Of a DNA stretch of 64,000 nt, positions 47,451 through 58,800 are shown one piece after another (the stretch's first letter is position 1; each line of letters opens with the position of its first letter). The stretch is from positions 62,001 through 126,000 of the forward strand of contig CAJVYQ010000004.1 in assembly GCA_913009825.1 (NCBI GenBank). Reading direction: 5' to 3'. A program made the position numbers and the translations under genes. The notes beneath the pieces were generated by a model that saw only the letters and a program-made list of their open reading frames with translations, did no database searches and was not told the DNA's origin. The DNA is from an uncultured Deferribacteres bacterium. Its GTDB lineage: Bacteria > Zhuqueibacterota > JdFR-76 > DREG01.

Positions 47451-48865
47451 GATTTGCACCGAGTCCGACCGGCTATTTACATGTCGGCAATGCACGTACT
47501 GCAATTTTGAATTGGTTATTTGCCCGCCATAGCGGTGGAAAGATGATCCTGCGTATTGAAGATACAGATGCGGAGCGGTCGACGGTAGAATTTGAACAGA
47601 CTTTGTTACAAGATTTGGCCTGGCTGGGAGTGGATTGGGATGAAGGCCCGGATAAGGGCGGAAATTTCGGCCCTTATCGTCAGTCGGAGCGTCTCGGTAT
47701 TTATCAAAAATACGCTCATCAACTGTTGGAAACAGGAAAGGCCTTTCACTGTTACTGCACGAAAGAAGAGATTGAAGCGAGAGGAAAGGCGGCACTGGCC
47801 AGAAGGGAAGACCCGCATTACGACGGCCATTGTTACTATCTCACGGAAGAGCATGTCGAGCAGTATAAAAAGGAAGGCCGGAAGCCGGTAATCCGGTTTC
47901 GGGTTCATCCCGGTGAAATATCCTTTTCCGATTTGGTGCGGAAAAATGTCCAATTTGATGGCAGCCATATCAGTGATTTTGTTATTCTGCGCTCGGATAG
48001 CACGGCAACTTATAACTTCGCGGTGGTGATCGATGATGCCTTGATGAAAATATCCCACGTGATTCGGGGAGAAGACCATTTATCGAATACTCCCAAGCAG
48101 GTTCTTCTCTTCAAGGCGTTTGGTTTTGACGTACCTGTATTTGTCCATATCCCTATGATCTTGGGAGAGGACAGGGCAAAATTGTCAAAACGTCATGGCG
48201 ACAACCAAGTAAGAGATTACCGTGAGAAGGGGTACCTGCCGGAAGCCATGTTCAACTTTTTAAGCTTGTTGGGCTGGTCGTCACCGAGTGGAGAGGAGCT
48301 GCTGTCCCGCCAACGGTTTATCGAAGAATTTGATTTCAGTCGTTTGTCCAAATCTGCTGCTATTTTTAATTCGGAAAAGCTGGATTGGATGAACGGTTGG
48401 TACTTGCGTAATTCGGATATCGATTATATTCTCGATCTCGGTCTCCCGTTTTTAAAAAAATCAGGATTTGATATTTCCGACCGGGAAGCCATTAAAAAAT
48501 GTGTCCGGGCGGTTATCGAAAGAATCGATCGTTTGGAACAACTACCGGATTGGTGCCGTTTGATTTATGCCGGAGAAATAAAGTATGATAATGAAGAAAT
48601 AGTGTTTAATGAAGGTTCCCAAAAAGTGTTCATCCGTTTTTTATCGGAAATTGAAAATATCTCTCAATGGGACAAGGATGCTTTTCTGCAGGTCGTGAAA
48701 ACCGTGCAAAAAGAGACGGGAATTAAAGGCAGGTTTTTATGGATGCCCATTCGAATTGCGTTAACGGGTAAAGAGCACGGCCCCGAATTGCCGGTTATTG
48801 TGGAATTATTGGGATTAGAAAACTGCAGGAAGCTAATCAAAAAAGCACTGAAAAAGCAAGGATAA
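47432..48865 (+). CDS. gltX: Glutamyl-tRNA synthetase
   Basis: [35 protein letters not shown]. Confidence 0.98.
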   Translation: [477 protein letters not shown]

Positions 48866-48868
48866 AAG

Positions 48869-50317
48869 ATGTCGCTTACTATATATAATACGTTGACCCG
48901 GAAGAAAGAAGAATTTATTCCGGTTGAATCCGGAAAGGTCGGGTTTTATCTTTGCGGTCCAACGGTGTACGATTATTTTCATATCGGCAATGCCAGGCCC
49001 TTTATCGTTTTCGATGTTTTCCGGCGGTTTTTGCAATACCGTGGTTTTGAGGTAACGTACGTGGTCAATATTACCGATGTGGACGATAAAATCATCAATA
49101 AATCCAATCAGGAAAATCGGGCACCGAAGGAAATTGCCGACGAATATACCAAAGCCTATCTGGAGGATCTGAAAAAATTAAAAGTGAAACTTGCGGATGT
49201 TCTGCCCAAAGCAACGGAGCATATTTCCGATATGATTGCTTTAATCAGGGAATTGCTGGATCATGGAATCGCTTACACTTTAAATGGCGATGTATATTTT
49301 TCTGTTGAAAAATATAACGGATACGGTAAACTAAGCGGGAAGCATATCGAAGACTTAAAGGCCGGAGCACGGGTTGAAATAGATGAACGGAAAAACAATC
49401 CACTGGATTTTGCGCTTTGGAAAGCCGCAAAACCCGGCGAGCCGTTTTGGGAAGCCCCCTGGGGAAAAGGCCGGCCGGGCTGGCATATCGAATGTTCTGC
49501 CATGTCCATGAAATATCTTGGTGACCGGTTTGATATCCATGCCGGTGGCGAAGACCTGATTTTTCCCCATCACGAAAACGAAATTGCACAAAGCTGTGGC
49601 ACCGGAAAACATGCTTTTGCCAAATATTGGCTGCACAATGGATTTCTAAAAATCCGCGGTGAAAAAATGGCCAAATCGAAAAGGAATTTTTTAACTGCGC
49701 GGGAAATTCTGAAACGGTATCCGGCGGAGGTTCTGCGATTGTTTTTTCTGCAGAAACACTATCGCAGTCCCATCAATTATTCGGAAGAAATTCTTGATGA
49801 AACACAGGTTGCCTGGCACCGGTTACAGAATTTCTACCGGGAATTAAATGCTAAAAAATTGCCGGAAATTAACGAAATTGTCCCGGATCGGCTTTCCGCG
49901 CCGGCACAAAAATTTTTCCGCTTTATTGAACAAAACAGATCGGAAATGGCTGCGGCTTTGGAAGATGATTTCAACTCGGCAAAAGCGATTGGTAAATTAT
50001 TCGAAATAGTGAAAGAAGGGAATCGCCTGCTGAATAGTGAAGAAATCTCGACAGACAAGCAAGTGGTTTTGAACTATTTGAAGAAAAAACTGGAGGAATT
50101 TGATGATTTTCTCGGTTTGCTTTCCCGGGAAGCTGATAATTCATCATCAGAAAATGATTTGGAAGCCATATTGGAAATTCTGCTTGAAGTGCGGAATGAA
50201 TTGCGGGAAAATAAAATGTGGGAGTTGGCGGATAAAATTAGAAACCGATTAACGGAAGCCGGTTTTTCAATCGAAGATAGGGCTAAACAGAGCATTATCA
50301 AAAAAAATAAATCATGA
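48869..50317 (+). CDS. cysS: Cysteinyl-tRNA synthetase
   Basis: YLCGPTVYDYFHIGNARPFIVFD; GWHIECSAMSMKYLG; KMAKSKRNF. Confidence 0.98.
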   Translation: MSLTIYNTLTRKKEEFIPVESGKVGFYLCGPTVYDYFHIGNARPFIVFDVFRRFLQYRGFEVTYVVNITDVDDKIINKSNQENRAPKEIADEYTKAYLEDLKKLKVKLADVLPKATEHISDMIALIRELLDHGIAYTLNGDVYFSVEKYNGYGKLSGKHIEDLKAGARVEIDERKNNPLDFALWKAAKPGEPFWEAPWGKGRPGWHIECSAMSMKYLGDRFDIHAGGEDLIFPHHENEIAQSCGTGKHAFAKYWLHNGFLKIRGEKMAKSKRNFLTAREILKRYPAEVLRLFFLQKHYRSPINYSEEILDETQVAWHRLQNFYRELNAKKLPEINEIVPDRLSAPAQKFFRFIEQNRSEMAAALEDDFNSAKAIGKLFEIVKEGNRLLNSEEISTDKQVVLNYLKKKLEEFDDFLGLLSREADNSSSENDLEAILEILLEVRNELRENKMWELADKIRNRLTEAGFSIEDRAKQSIIKKNKS

Positions 50318-50339
50318 ATGTTTTTTCTTGACAATTTTC

Positions 50340-50369
50340 TTGACAAACGGATTTTTTTTATTATATTAT
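50340..50369 (+). promoter_or_regulatory. Candidate promoter for the tRNA-tuf cluster
   Basis: TTGACA - 16/18 nt - TATATT/TATTAT. Confidence 0.55.
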
Positions 50370-50515
50370 AGGGCTGTTGTTTGAAAGTGCAGTTTAATAA
50401 TGGGCTGTAAGTACAGATTTTTATATTTGTTTTATGACGGGCTGCGGAAGTTCTTCAGACAACTTGTTTTTTGGGTTCTTTAAAATGGTTATTTCGCGGA
50501 ATGGTGAGATGAGGT

Positions 50516-50588
50516 GCCGATGTAGCTCAACCGGTAGAGCAACTGATTTGTAATCAGTAGGTTGGAGGTTCGAGTCCTCTCATCGGCT
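50516..50588 (+). tRNA. tRNA-Thr(TGT)
   Basis: Cloverleaf GCCGATG...CATCGGC, anticodon loop TTTGTAA; 3' CCA not encoded. Confidence 0.95.
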
Positions 50589-50651
50589 CGAAACTGAAGA
50601 CGTTGCATTTTGTGTTGGGCATTTTTTGATGTGTTGGCTTGTGGGGTTTTG

Positions 50652-50733
<82 letters not shown>

Positions 50734-50743
50734 CACAGTTTAA

Positions 50744-50816
50744 GCGGGAGTAACTCAGTTGGTAGAGTTACAGCCTTCCAAGCTGTCTGTCGCGGGTTCG
50801 AGTCCCGTCTCCCGCT
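50744..50816 (+). tRNA. tRNA-Gly(TCC)
   Basis: GCGGGAG...CTCCCGC, anticodon loop CTTCCAA. Confidence 0.95.
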
Positions 50817-50932
50817 CTTGTTTGTAACTTTTTTGATCGTTGTGTTTCTGATAGAAGTTGGAAATAGCTCCTTTGGATGACTCTGTCTAAGGGGCTATTT
50901 TGTTGTTTTACAGAGGGGTTGGCGGGGGTGAT

Positions 50933-50983
50933 GCCTGCGTAGCTCGGTCGGGAAGGTCATCCCGATGCATCGGGGTCGTAGGC
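50933..50983 (+). pseudogene. Decayed tRNA-Thr-like remnant (no anticodon arm)
   Basis: GCCTGCGTAGCTCGGTCGG...GTCGTAGGC shares both acceptor arms with the intact tRNA at 51021; middle replaced by ATCCCGATGCATCGGGGT. Confidence 0.75.
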
Positions 50984-51020
50984 CCGGGATAGAGAGGGAG
51001 GCTGAAAAATTGATATTTTT

Positions 51021-51093
51021 GCCTGCGTAGCTCAGTCGGTAGAGCACATCCTTGGTAAGGATGAGGTCACCGGTTCAATCCCGGTCGTAGGCT
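51021..51093 (+). tRNA. tRNA-Thr(GGT)
   Basis: GCCTGCG...CGTAGGC, anticodon loop TTGGTAA. Confidence 0.95.
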
Positions 51094-51100
51094 CAACGTT

Positions 51101-51118
51101 ATCCCGATACATCGGGAT
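51101..51118. repeat. Palindrome ATCCCGATACATCGGGAT
   Basis: Same palindrome type as inside the tRNA remnant (50959-50976). Confidence 0.7.
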
Positions 51119-51232
51119 TGTAGACTCTAAAATATCCTAATCTGTCGGGGGCGCAGTGATGAGTACTTGAAAGATAGAATATTTTCATCAATAAAATCGC
51201 AATTTGCGAAGAAAAAGTAAGGAGGAAGCAGA

Positions 51233-52423
51233 ATGTCGAAGGCGAAGTATGAGCGAACCAAGCCCCATGTGAATGTAGGGACGATCGGTCACGTGGATCA
51301 TGGCAAGACCACGTTAACGGCAGCGATGACATTATATTTGAGCAAAAAGGGGTTATCGGAAGTACGCACGTTTGATTCGATTGATAATGCACCGGAAGAG
51401 CGTGAGCGTGGTATCACCATTGCGACGGCTCATGTGGAATACGAGACGGCCAATCGTCATTATGCTCATGTAGATTGTCCGGGACATGCAGATTACGTAA
51501 AGAATATGATCACCGGTGCGGCGCAGATGGACGGTTCGATACTGGTGGTAAGCGCGGCTGACGGCCCGATGCCGCAAACGCGTGAACATATTTTGCTTGC
51601 ACGTCAGGTGGGGGTTCCTCGTATTGTCGTGTTTTTAAATAAAGTGGATATGGTAGATGATCCTGAATTGCTGGAATTGGTAGAGCTTGAACTACGTGAG
51701 CTGTTGACGCAGTATGAATATCCCGGAGATGAGATTCCCATCATATCCGGCAGCGCATTGAAGGCGTTGGAGGATACCGATGATCCGGAAGCGACCAAAT
51801 GCATTCAGGAGTTGGTGGATGCCCTGGATGATTATATTCCGGTTCCTGAGCGGGATATTGACAAGCCGTTTCTGATGCCGGTAGAGGATGTATTCAGTAT
51901 AACGGGTCGTGGCACGGTACCGACGGGTCGGGTGGACCGCGGCAAGGTTCATGTAGGCGATGAAGTAGAGTTGGTTGGTTTGGGGGCTCATCACAAGACG
52001 GTGGTGACCGGAGTAGAGATGTTCCGCAAGATTTTGGATGAGGGTCAGGCCGGGGACAATATCGGCGTTTTGCTGCGCGGCGTGGACAAGAATGAGATTC
52101 AGCGCGGCATGGTGCTGGCGGCGCCCGGTTCGATAACCCCTCATACCCAATTCAAGGGCGAAGTTTATGTGTTAAAAAAAGAAGAAGGCGGCCGTCATAC
52201 GCCGTTTTTCAACGGATATCGTCCTCAGTTTTATTTCAGGACGACGGATGTGACCGGTTCGATCACCCTTCCCGAAGGTGTTGAGATGGTTATGCCGGGT
52301 GATAATATCACCATGGATGTGGAATTGATATCGGAGATCGCCATGGAAGAAGGTTTGCGTTTTGCCATCCGTGAAGGCGGTCGTACAGTTGGCGCCGGTG
52401 TTGTCGGTAAGATTATTAAATAG
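51233..52423 (+). CDS. tuf: Elongation factor Tu
   Basis: [44 protein letters not shown]. Confidence 0.99.
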   Translation: MSKAKYERTKPHVNVGTIGHVDHGKTTLTAAMTLYLSKKGLSEVRTFDSIDNAPEERERGITIATAHVEYETANRHYAHVDCPGHADYVKNMITGAAQMDGSILVVSAADGPMPQTREHILLARQVGVPRIVVFLNKVDMVDDPELLELVELELRELLTQYEYPGDEIPIISGSALKALEDTDDPEATKCIQELVDALDDYIPVPERDIDKPFLMPVEDVFSITGRGTVPTGRVDRGKVHVGDEVELVGLGAHHKTVVTGVEMFRKILDEGQAGDNIGVLLRGVDKNEIQRGMVLAAPGSITPHTQFKGEVYVLKKEEGGRHTPFFNGYRPQFYFRTTDVTGSITLPEGVEMVMPGDNITMDVELISEIAMEEGLRFAIREGGRTVGAGVVGKIIK

Positions 52424-52437
52424 AATGGTGGTGACCG

Positions 52438-52587
52438 ATGCGGGATAATATCATATTGGAATGTACTGTTTGTAAAGAGCGCAATTACACTACCACAAAA
52501 AATAAAAGATTGCATTCTCAGCGGGTGGAATACAAAAAATATTGTCCGCGTTGCAACAAGCATACAATACATAAGGAAACCCGATAG
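52438..52587 (+). CDS. rpmG: 50S ribosomal protein L33
   Basis: Manual translation [49 protein letters not shown]; not in supplied ORF track (short). Confidence 0.95.
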   Translation: MRDNIILECTVCKERNYTTTKNKRLHSQRVEYKKYCPRCNKHTIHKETR

Positions 52588-52603
52588 CAGCTGATTATCG
52601 TGT

Positions 52604-52677
52604 AGGCCTGTAGCTCGAACGGCTAGAGCGCCGGACTCCAAATCCGGATGTTGGGGGTTCGAATCCCTCCAGGCCTG
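52604..52677 (+). tRNA. tRNA-Trp(CCA)
   Basis: AGGCCTG...CAGGCCT, anticodon loop CTCCAAA. Confidence 0.95.
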
Positions 52678-52770
52678 CAAGATTTTAAGTATACTGGTTT
52701 TACGCGGGAGCCGAGCGAGTTTTTTGGCGCCGCTTGTTCGTGTTCATTAAAAAATAAGATTGGTTCAGGC

Positions 52771-52959
52771 ATGTTTAATAAGATCGTATCGTTTATTAGG
52801 GAAGTCAGGACGGAGATGGCTCGTGTCACTTGGCCAACCAGGGATGAATTGCAAAATTCTACTACTGTTGTTATTCTGGTTAGCATTGCTTTTGCCGTGT
52901 TTATATTTTTTGTCGATAATATTTTAAAATATTTATTTGATCTGCTTTATGGCTTCTAG
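52771..52959 (+). CDS. secE: Preprotein translocase subunit SecE
   Basis: IVSFIREVRTEMARVTWPTRDELQNSTTVV; single TM; between trnW and nusG. Confidence 0.95.
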   Translation: MFNKIVSFIREVRTEMARVTWPTRDELQNSTTVVILVSIAFAVFIFFVDNILKYLFDLLYGF

Positions 52960-52976
52960 AGGGGAGTGAGTAGGAA

Positions 52977-53510
52977 GTGGAAAAGAAATGGTATGTAGTT
53001 CATGTTATGTCGGGCCAGGAGAAAAAGGTAAAAGCTTATCTCGAGAATGAGATCGAAAATTCCAGGATGGATGATAAAATATTTCAGGTTCTGGTTCCTT
53101 CCGAAGAAGTTGTAGAGATGAAGGAGGGGAAAAAGAAGGTTAAGAACAAGGTTTTCTTTCCCAGTTATATTTTAGTAGAAATGATTAAAACTAAAGAAAC
53201 GCTCGCCTTTGTCAGAAATATTCCTGGAATCACAAATTTTGTTGGCAATTCCCTCGATCCGCAACCGCTTCGGGATGTTGAAGTAGACCGGATTATCGGC
53301 AGGGTAGAGGCCAGTAAGGACCGCACTTCTCTGGAGGTACCGTTTCAGATCGGTAATCCTATACGAGTCGTCGATGGTCCCTTCACTGATTTTACCGGTT
53401 TCGTGGAAGAGGTGAATGAAGAAAAGAACAAACTAAAAGTGATGGTAAGTATTTTTGGCCGGTCGACTCCGGTAGAGTTGGATTTTTTACAAGTTGAATT
53501 AGAAAAATGA
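52977..53510 (+). CDS. nusG: Transcription termination/antitermination protein NusG
   Basis: [56 protein letters not shown]. Confidence 0.97.
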   Translation: MEKKWYVVHVMSGQEKKVKAYLENEIENSRMDDKIFQVLVPSEEVVEMKEGKKKVKNKVFFPSYILVEMIKTKETLAFVRNIPGITNFVGNSLDPQPLRDVEVDRIIGRVEASKDRTSLEVPFQIGNPIRVVDGPFTDFTGFVEEVNEEKNKLKVMVSIFGRSTPVELDFLQVELEK

Positions 53511-53524
53511 TATGGGATTTTTAA

Positions 53525-53947
53525 ATGGCTAAAAAGATTATTGGGACAATTAAGCTGCAGCTTCCGGCAGGCAGCGCAACGCCTTCTCCTCCTGTGGGAC
53601 CGGCATTAGGACAGCATGGCGTAAATATTATGGAGTTTTGTAAAGCGTTTAACGCCAAAACTCAGGACAAGCAAGGGTTGATTATTCCAGCGGTGATTAC
53701 CGTCTATGCTGATCGCTCTTTCTCATTTATTACAAAGACTCCTCCGGCGGCGGTTTTATTGAAAAAAGCAGCCGGTCTGGAAAAAGGCTCCGGTGAGCCT
53801 AACAAAGAGAAGGTAGGCAAAGTGAGCAAAGATCAGGTGAAGGAAATTGCGGAATTAAAAATGCCGGATTTGAATGCCAACGATATTGAGGCGGCAATGT
53901 TGATGATTGAGGGTACTGCACGCAGTATGGGTTTGTTGGTTGAGTAA
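53525..53947 (+). CDS. rplK: 50S ribosomal protein L11
   Basis: [35 protein letters not shown]. Confidence 0.98.
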   Translation: MAKKIIGTIKLQLPAGSATPSPPVGPALGQHGVNIMEFCKAFNAKTQDKQGLIIPAVITVYADRSFSFITKTPPAAVLLKKAAGLEKGSGEPNKEKVGKVSKDQVKEIAELKMPDLNANDIEAAMLMIEGTARSMGLLVE

Positions 53948-53989
53948 TATAGAACTTTAATTAGTCTGATTTCAATTTCGAGGAATGAA

Positions 53990-54691
53990 ATGAAACGAAG
54001 TAAACGATATGATTCCCTTAAAAAAGTAGTTGGTAGTGAAAAGCTATATGATTTGGATAAAGGGGTTAAGTTAGCAAAGAAAACTGCCACAGCAAAGTTT
54101 GATGAATCGATTGAACTCTCTTTGAGATTGGGTGTTGATCCGCGGAAAGCAGATCAGATGATCCGTGGCACTGTTTCCCTGCCCCATGGCATTGGTAAGA
54201 CAGTGAAGGTTTTGGTATTAACCAAAGGCTCTAAGGCTAAAGATGCGGAAGAAGCCGGTGCGGATTATGTTGGTTTTGAGGAATATATTGATAAAATCAA
54301 AAACGGTTGGACCGATATGGATGTTGTGATTGCCACACCGGACAGTATGAGTGAGGTTGGCAAGTTGGGTAAAATCCTGGGTCCCCGGGGTTTGATGCCA
54401 AACCCCAAAAGCGGTACCGTTACCATGGATGTTGCCGGCGCTGTTAAAGAAGTAAAAGCCGGCCGTATCGAATTCCGCGTTGACCGTTTCGGTATTCTCC
54501 ATGTCAGTATTGGAAAGGCTTCTTTCGATGAAAATAAATTGAAAGAGAATTTTAAAACGTTTTTGGAAACGATTATGAGAATGAAGCCGGCGTCAGCGAA
54601 GGGGCAGTATATTCGAAGCGTAGCGCTCTCTTCAACAATGGGACCTGGTATTAAAATTGACCGCCTGGCCGTTTTGGCTGAATTGCGTTAG
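53990..54691 (+). CDS. rplA: 50S ribosomal protein L1
   Basis: [19 protein letters not shown]. Confidence 0.98.
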   Translation: MKRSKRYDSLKKVVGSEKLYDLDKGVKLAKKTATAKFDESIELSLRLGVDPRKADQMIRGTVSLPHGIGKTVKVLVLTKGSKAKDAEEAGADYVGFEEYIDKIKNGWTDMDVVIATPDSMSEVGKLGKILGPRGLMPNPKSGTVTMDVAGAVKEVKAGRIEFRVDRFGILHVSIGKASFDENKLKENFKTFLETIMRMKPASAKGQYIRSVALSSTMGPGIKIDRLAVLAELR

Positions 54692-54724
54692 TTATTGATG
54701 TGTTGAAACAATAAGGATTGAAAA

Positions 54725-55246
54725 ATGCCGAGACCTGACAAAGTTGCGATTGTTGAAGCGACGAAAGAAATAGCCGCAAAAGCAAACAGCATTATTCTTG
54801 CAAATTTCACCGGGATTGATGTGGAGCGGGATACCGGTTTAAGAAGAAAAATGCGGGAAAAGGACGTCGATTATCGTGTGATTAAAAACAGACTTGCCAA
54901 AATTTCTTTCAAGGAGCTAGGGTACGATGATGTTGCGGAGTACTTGGTGGGACCTACATCTTTTGCTTTTGGTCTGGATGACCCGGGTGCTCCCGTTAAG
55001 ATTATACTGGAAGCAGGTAAAAAAACAGATATTCCCAAAATAAAAGCAATCTGGTTTGAGGGACAGTTATTCGGTGCCGAAGATGCAAAAAAAATCGTGA
55101 ACCTGCCCTCACGGGATCAATTGATTGCCCAGTTTGTCGGGGGGTTAAATGTACCTATCGCCAACCTGGTTGGTGACCTTAATAGTATTATCCGGAAATT
55201 TGTCGGCACACTGAGTGCAATTCGGAAGAAGAAAGAAGAAGAATAG
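54725..55246 (+). CDS. rplJ: 50S ribosomal protein L10
   Basis: [22 protein letters not shown]; position between rplA and rplL. Confidence 0.96.
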   Translation: MPRPDKVAIVEATKEIAAKANSIILANFTGIDVERDTGLRRKMREKDVDYRVIKNRLAKISFKELGYDDVAEYLVGPTSFAFGLDDPGAPVKIILEAGKKTDIPKIKAIWFEGQLFGAEDAKKIVNLPSRDQLIAQFVGGLNVPIANLVGDLNSIIRKFVGTLSAIRKKKEEE

Positions 55247-55280
55247 TTTTTATCGTATAAACCATGGAGGTAAAACTGAA

Positions 55281-55748
55281 ATGACCGAGAAAAAAGCAGC
55301 CGCTATCGAAACGACTGAAGAAGCAAAAAAGGAAACCAAAGCTAAAACAAAGGGGAAAACAGCTTCTGTTACCAAAGTTGACGAGATTATTGAAGCTGTA
55401 AAAAATATGAAGGTACTTGAGCTTGCCGAGTTGGTGAAAGCTTTGGAAGAAGAATTTGGTGTGACCGCCGCCGCACCTGTTGTAGCTGTATCAGCTCCCA
55501 GCGCTGCCGCCGAAGCTGCGCCCGAAGAAGAAGAGAAGACAGAGTTTGATGTTGTTTTGGCCAACTTCGGCAGCAATAAAATTCAGGTTATCAAAGTAGT
55601 GCGCTCTCTTACAGGTTTGGGCTTGAAAGAGGCGAAGGATCTGGTAGACAATGCTCCGAAACCGGTCAAAGAAGCCGTCACTAAAGAAGAAGCAGAAAAA
55701 GTTAAAAAAGAACTGGAAGAAGTTGGCGCTACTGTAGAAGTTAAGTAG
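55281..55748 (+). CDS. rplL: 50S ribosomal protein L7/L12 with a Lys/Glu-rich N-terminal extension
   Basis: [44 protein letters not shown]; about 30 aa precede the usual dimerisation domain. Confidence 0.96.
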   Translation: MTEKKAAAIETTEEAKKETKAKTKGKTASVTKVDEIIEAVKNMKVLELAELVKALEEEFGVTAAAPVVAVSAPSAAAEAAPEEEEKTEFDVVLANFGSNKIQVIKVVRSLTGLGLKEAKDLVDNAPKPVKEAVTKEEAEKVKKELEEVGATVEVK

Positions 55749-55792
55749 TAATAATTTCATTGAATTTAAAATCTTTTTCATCGATTAAAATG

Positions 55793-55842
55793 ACCCCGTT
55801 TAGCTTCGTTGTCGGAGAGCCCTTCAATTTAAGCGACGGGGT
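55793..55842 (+). promoter_or_regulatory. Hairpin in the rplL-rpoB spacer (possible attenuator/processing site)
   Basis: ACCCCGT-tta-GCTT ... AAGC-g-ACGGGGT. Confidence 0.45.
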
Positions 55843-55882
55843 GAATTTTGATTAGACGTTGATGTCTCTAAATTAAAGATAG

Positions 55883-58800
55883 ATGCCTATGAATGGAAAT
55901 GAAGTAAAGCGAAAATCATTCTCAAAGATTCCTCTTTATGCGGAATTGCCTGATTTCCTCGAAGTGCAGTTAAAATCATTTGAGGACTTTTTGCAAACCA
56001 AGATAATACCTTCCAAACGGAAAGATATTGGCTTGCAGGCAGCGTTTAAAAATGTATTTCCAATTACAGATACCCGGGGGAACTACATTCTGGAATTTGT
56101 GGAATATCATGTGGAAAATCCACGTTATTCTGTTGAAGAATGCAAAGAAAGAAGTGTTACCTATTCCGTGCCGCTGAAGGCCAAACTTCGTCTCTCCTAC
56201 AAAGTTGAAAAAAGTAAAGAAGGAAAGTTTGCCGATACGGTTGAGCAGATTGTTTATCTCGGCTATATCCCGTTAATGACCCACACGGGAACTTTCATTA
56301 TTAATGGCGCGGAGAGAATTGTCGTTTCTCAACTGCACAGATCCCCCGGGGTGTTCTTTGGCGAAACCAAACATCCCAATGGGAATAGCCTGTTTTCTGC
56401 ACGGGTTATTCCGTTCCGGGGTTCATGGATTGAATTTGCCACCGATATCAACGATATCATTTATGTTTATATCGATCGTCGCCGGCGCTTTCCGGTTACT
56501 GCTCTGCTGCGGGCATTGGGCTATTCTTCAGATGAGGACTTGCTGAATCTTTTTGATCTGGTCGAAGAAATTTCGCTCGATAGCGGCGACTTAGATGAAC
56601 ACTATGGTAAAAAAATAATAGAAGATATTGTGGAAATATCTACAGGAGAAATTTTAGTTGAGAAAGAAGCCGAGCTTAGCCAGGAAATTATTGAAAAAAT
56701 AGCTCATCTGAAGCTTCCCTCTTTGAAAGTGATGCGGTCATCCGGTTATGGCGCTCCTCGATTAATCAGTAATACGCTGAAGAAGGATTCGACTGAATCG
56801 GAAAAAGCAGCTCTGGAAATGATCTACCAGCAATTTCGTTCCGGAGATGTGCCGGACGCCGAAGCCGCCAAAGCGCTCATCGATCGTCTGTTTTTCAATC
56901 CGAAGCGGTACGATTTGGGAGAAGTTGGCCGGTATCGTATGAACCGTAAGCTAAATCTGGGTATAGATGAAAATACTACGGTTTTAACCCGTGAAGATAT
57001 TATTGCAATTATCAAATATTTGATCGATCTCTATAGCGGCAATAAACTCCCTGATGATATCGATCATCTCGGCAACCGCAGGGTGCGAACCGTTGGTGAG
57101 CAGCTTGCCGCCCAGATGACCGTTGCTTTCACCCGAATGACCCGTATGATCAAGGAAAGAATGAATTTGCGGGATGTTGATCGACCAACACCCCAGGATT
57201 TGGTGAATGCCAGAACCATTCTTTCGGTTATTAATACTTTTTTTGGCACCAGCCAACTTTCGCAATTTATGGATCAGACCAATCCGCTGGCTGAAATGAC
57301 CCATAAACGGCGTTTAAGCGCGTTGGGTCCCGGCGGCTTGACCCGTGAGCGCGCCGGTTTTGAAGTGAGGGATGTACACTATACTCATTATGGAAGGCTT
57401 TGTCCGGTTGAAACGCCGGAAGGTCCCAATATTGGTTTGATCTCCTCTCTGACAACCTTTGCCCGAATTAATGAACTCGGTTTTATCGAGACTCCCTACC
57501 TGAAGGTAAATAACGGAATGGTTACAAAAAAAATTGAATACCTTTCGGCCGACGAAGAAGATCGTTACATAATTGCCCAGGCAAATGCTCCCGTCAATGA
57601 AAAAGGTAAGTTTTTGAACAACCGGGTTAAGTCGCGTTACCGTGGAGAATTTCCCATTGTCACTCCCGATAAAATTGATTATATGGATGTTTCCCCTACC
57701 CAGATAGTGAGTGTGGCGGCCTCTTTAATCCCGTTTTTGGAGCATGATGATGCCAACCGTGCATTGATGGGTTCTAATATGCAGCGCCAGGGTGTGCCAT
57801 TGTTGGTAACAGATTCACCCATCGTTGGCACCGGTGTGGAAAGAAAAGCTGCGCGTGATTCCCGAACGCTCATTGTTTCCGATGTAAACGGCGTGGTGCA
57901 AAAAGTAAGTGCTGCTGAAATTATTGTGCGAAAAGATGATGAGGAGAATGACAAACTCTCCATTGAACAGATACTGAATTTTGATGAGTCCGATACGGTT
58001 ACTTACAAGCTTACCAAATTTGTGCGAACAAATCAGGATACCATGACCAATCAACGCCCCATTGTTTCTGTCGGTCAGCATGTTAAAAAGGGGGAACCGT
58101 TGGCTGACGGCTGTGCAACGGATGGTGGTGAGCTGGCGTTGGGGAAAAATGTTTTGGTCGCCTTTATGCCGTGGCGCGGGTACAATTATGAAGACGCGAT
58201 TGTTATTTCCGAACGAGTGGTTCGCGATGATGTCTACACGTCGATTCATATACAAGAATTTTCTCTGGAAGTCCGGGACACCAAACGGGGTGAAGAAGAG
58301 TTGACCCGTGAAATCCCCAATGTCAGTGAAGAGGCAACCAAAGATCTGGATGAAAACGGCATTATCAGAACCGGTGCGGAGGTCTCTGCCGATGATATCC
58401 TTGTGGGAAAAGTTACGCCAAAAGGTGAAACGGAACCTACACCGGAAGAAAAACTGCTGAAAGCTATTTTTGGCGATAAAGCCGGCGATGTGAAGGATGC
58501 CTCGCTGAAAGCGCCACCCGGATTAAAAGGGGTGGTGATCGGTTCCCGTTTGTTTTCGCGCAAGAAAAAGGATCCAAAGGCGAAAAAAGCGGAAAAAAAG
58601 CTTCTGGAAGAGATCGATCGTAAACTGACGGAAGATGAAGAACGGGCTCGCCAGATCAGAGATAGAAAACTTGAATATATTCTGAATGGAAAAGTTTCGT
58701 CCGGTATTCGAGATGAAATCGATGCTAAAATTCTGATCAAGGCAGGGCAAAAACTGGCCAAAAGGAATCTGGCAAAGTTGAATTATGATCGAATCAATCC

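Noticed and set aside
52231-52680. 149-aa antisense ORF over tuf/rpmG/trnW
   Set aside because: Antisense to three well-supported genes; typical spurious call
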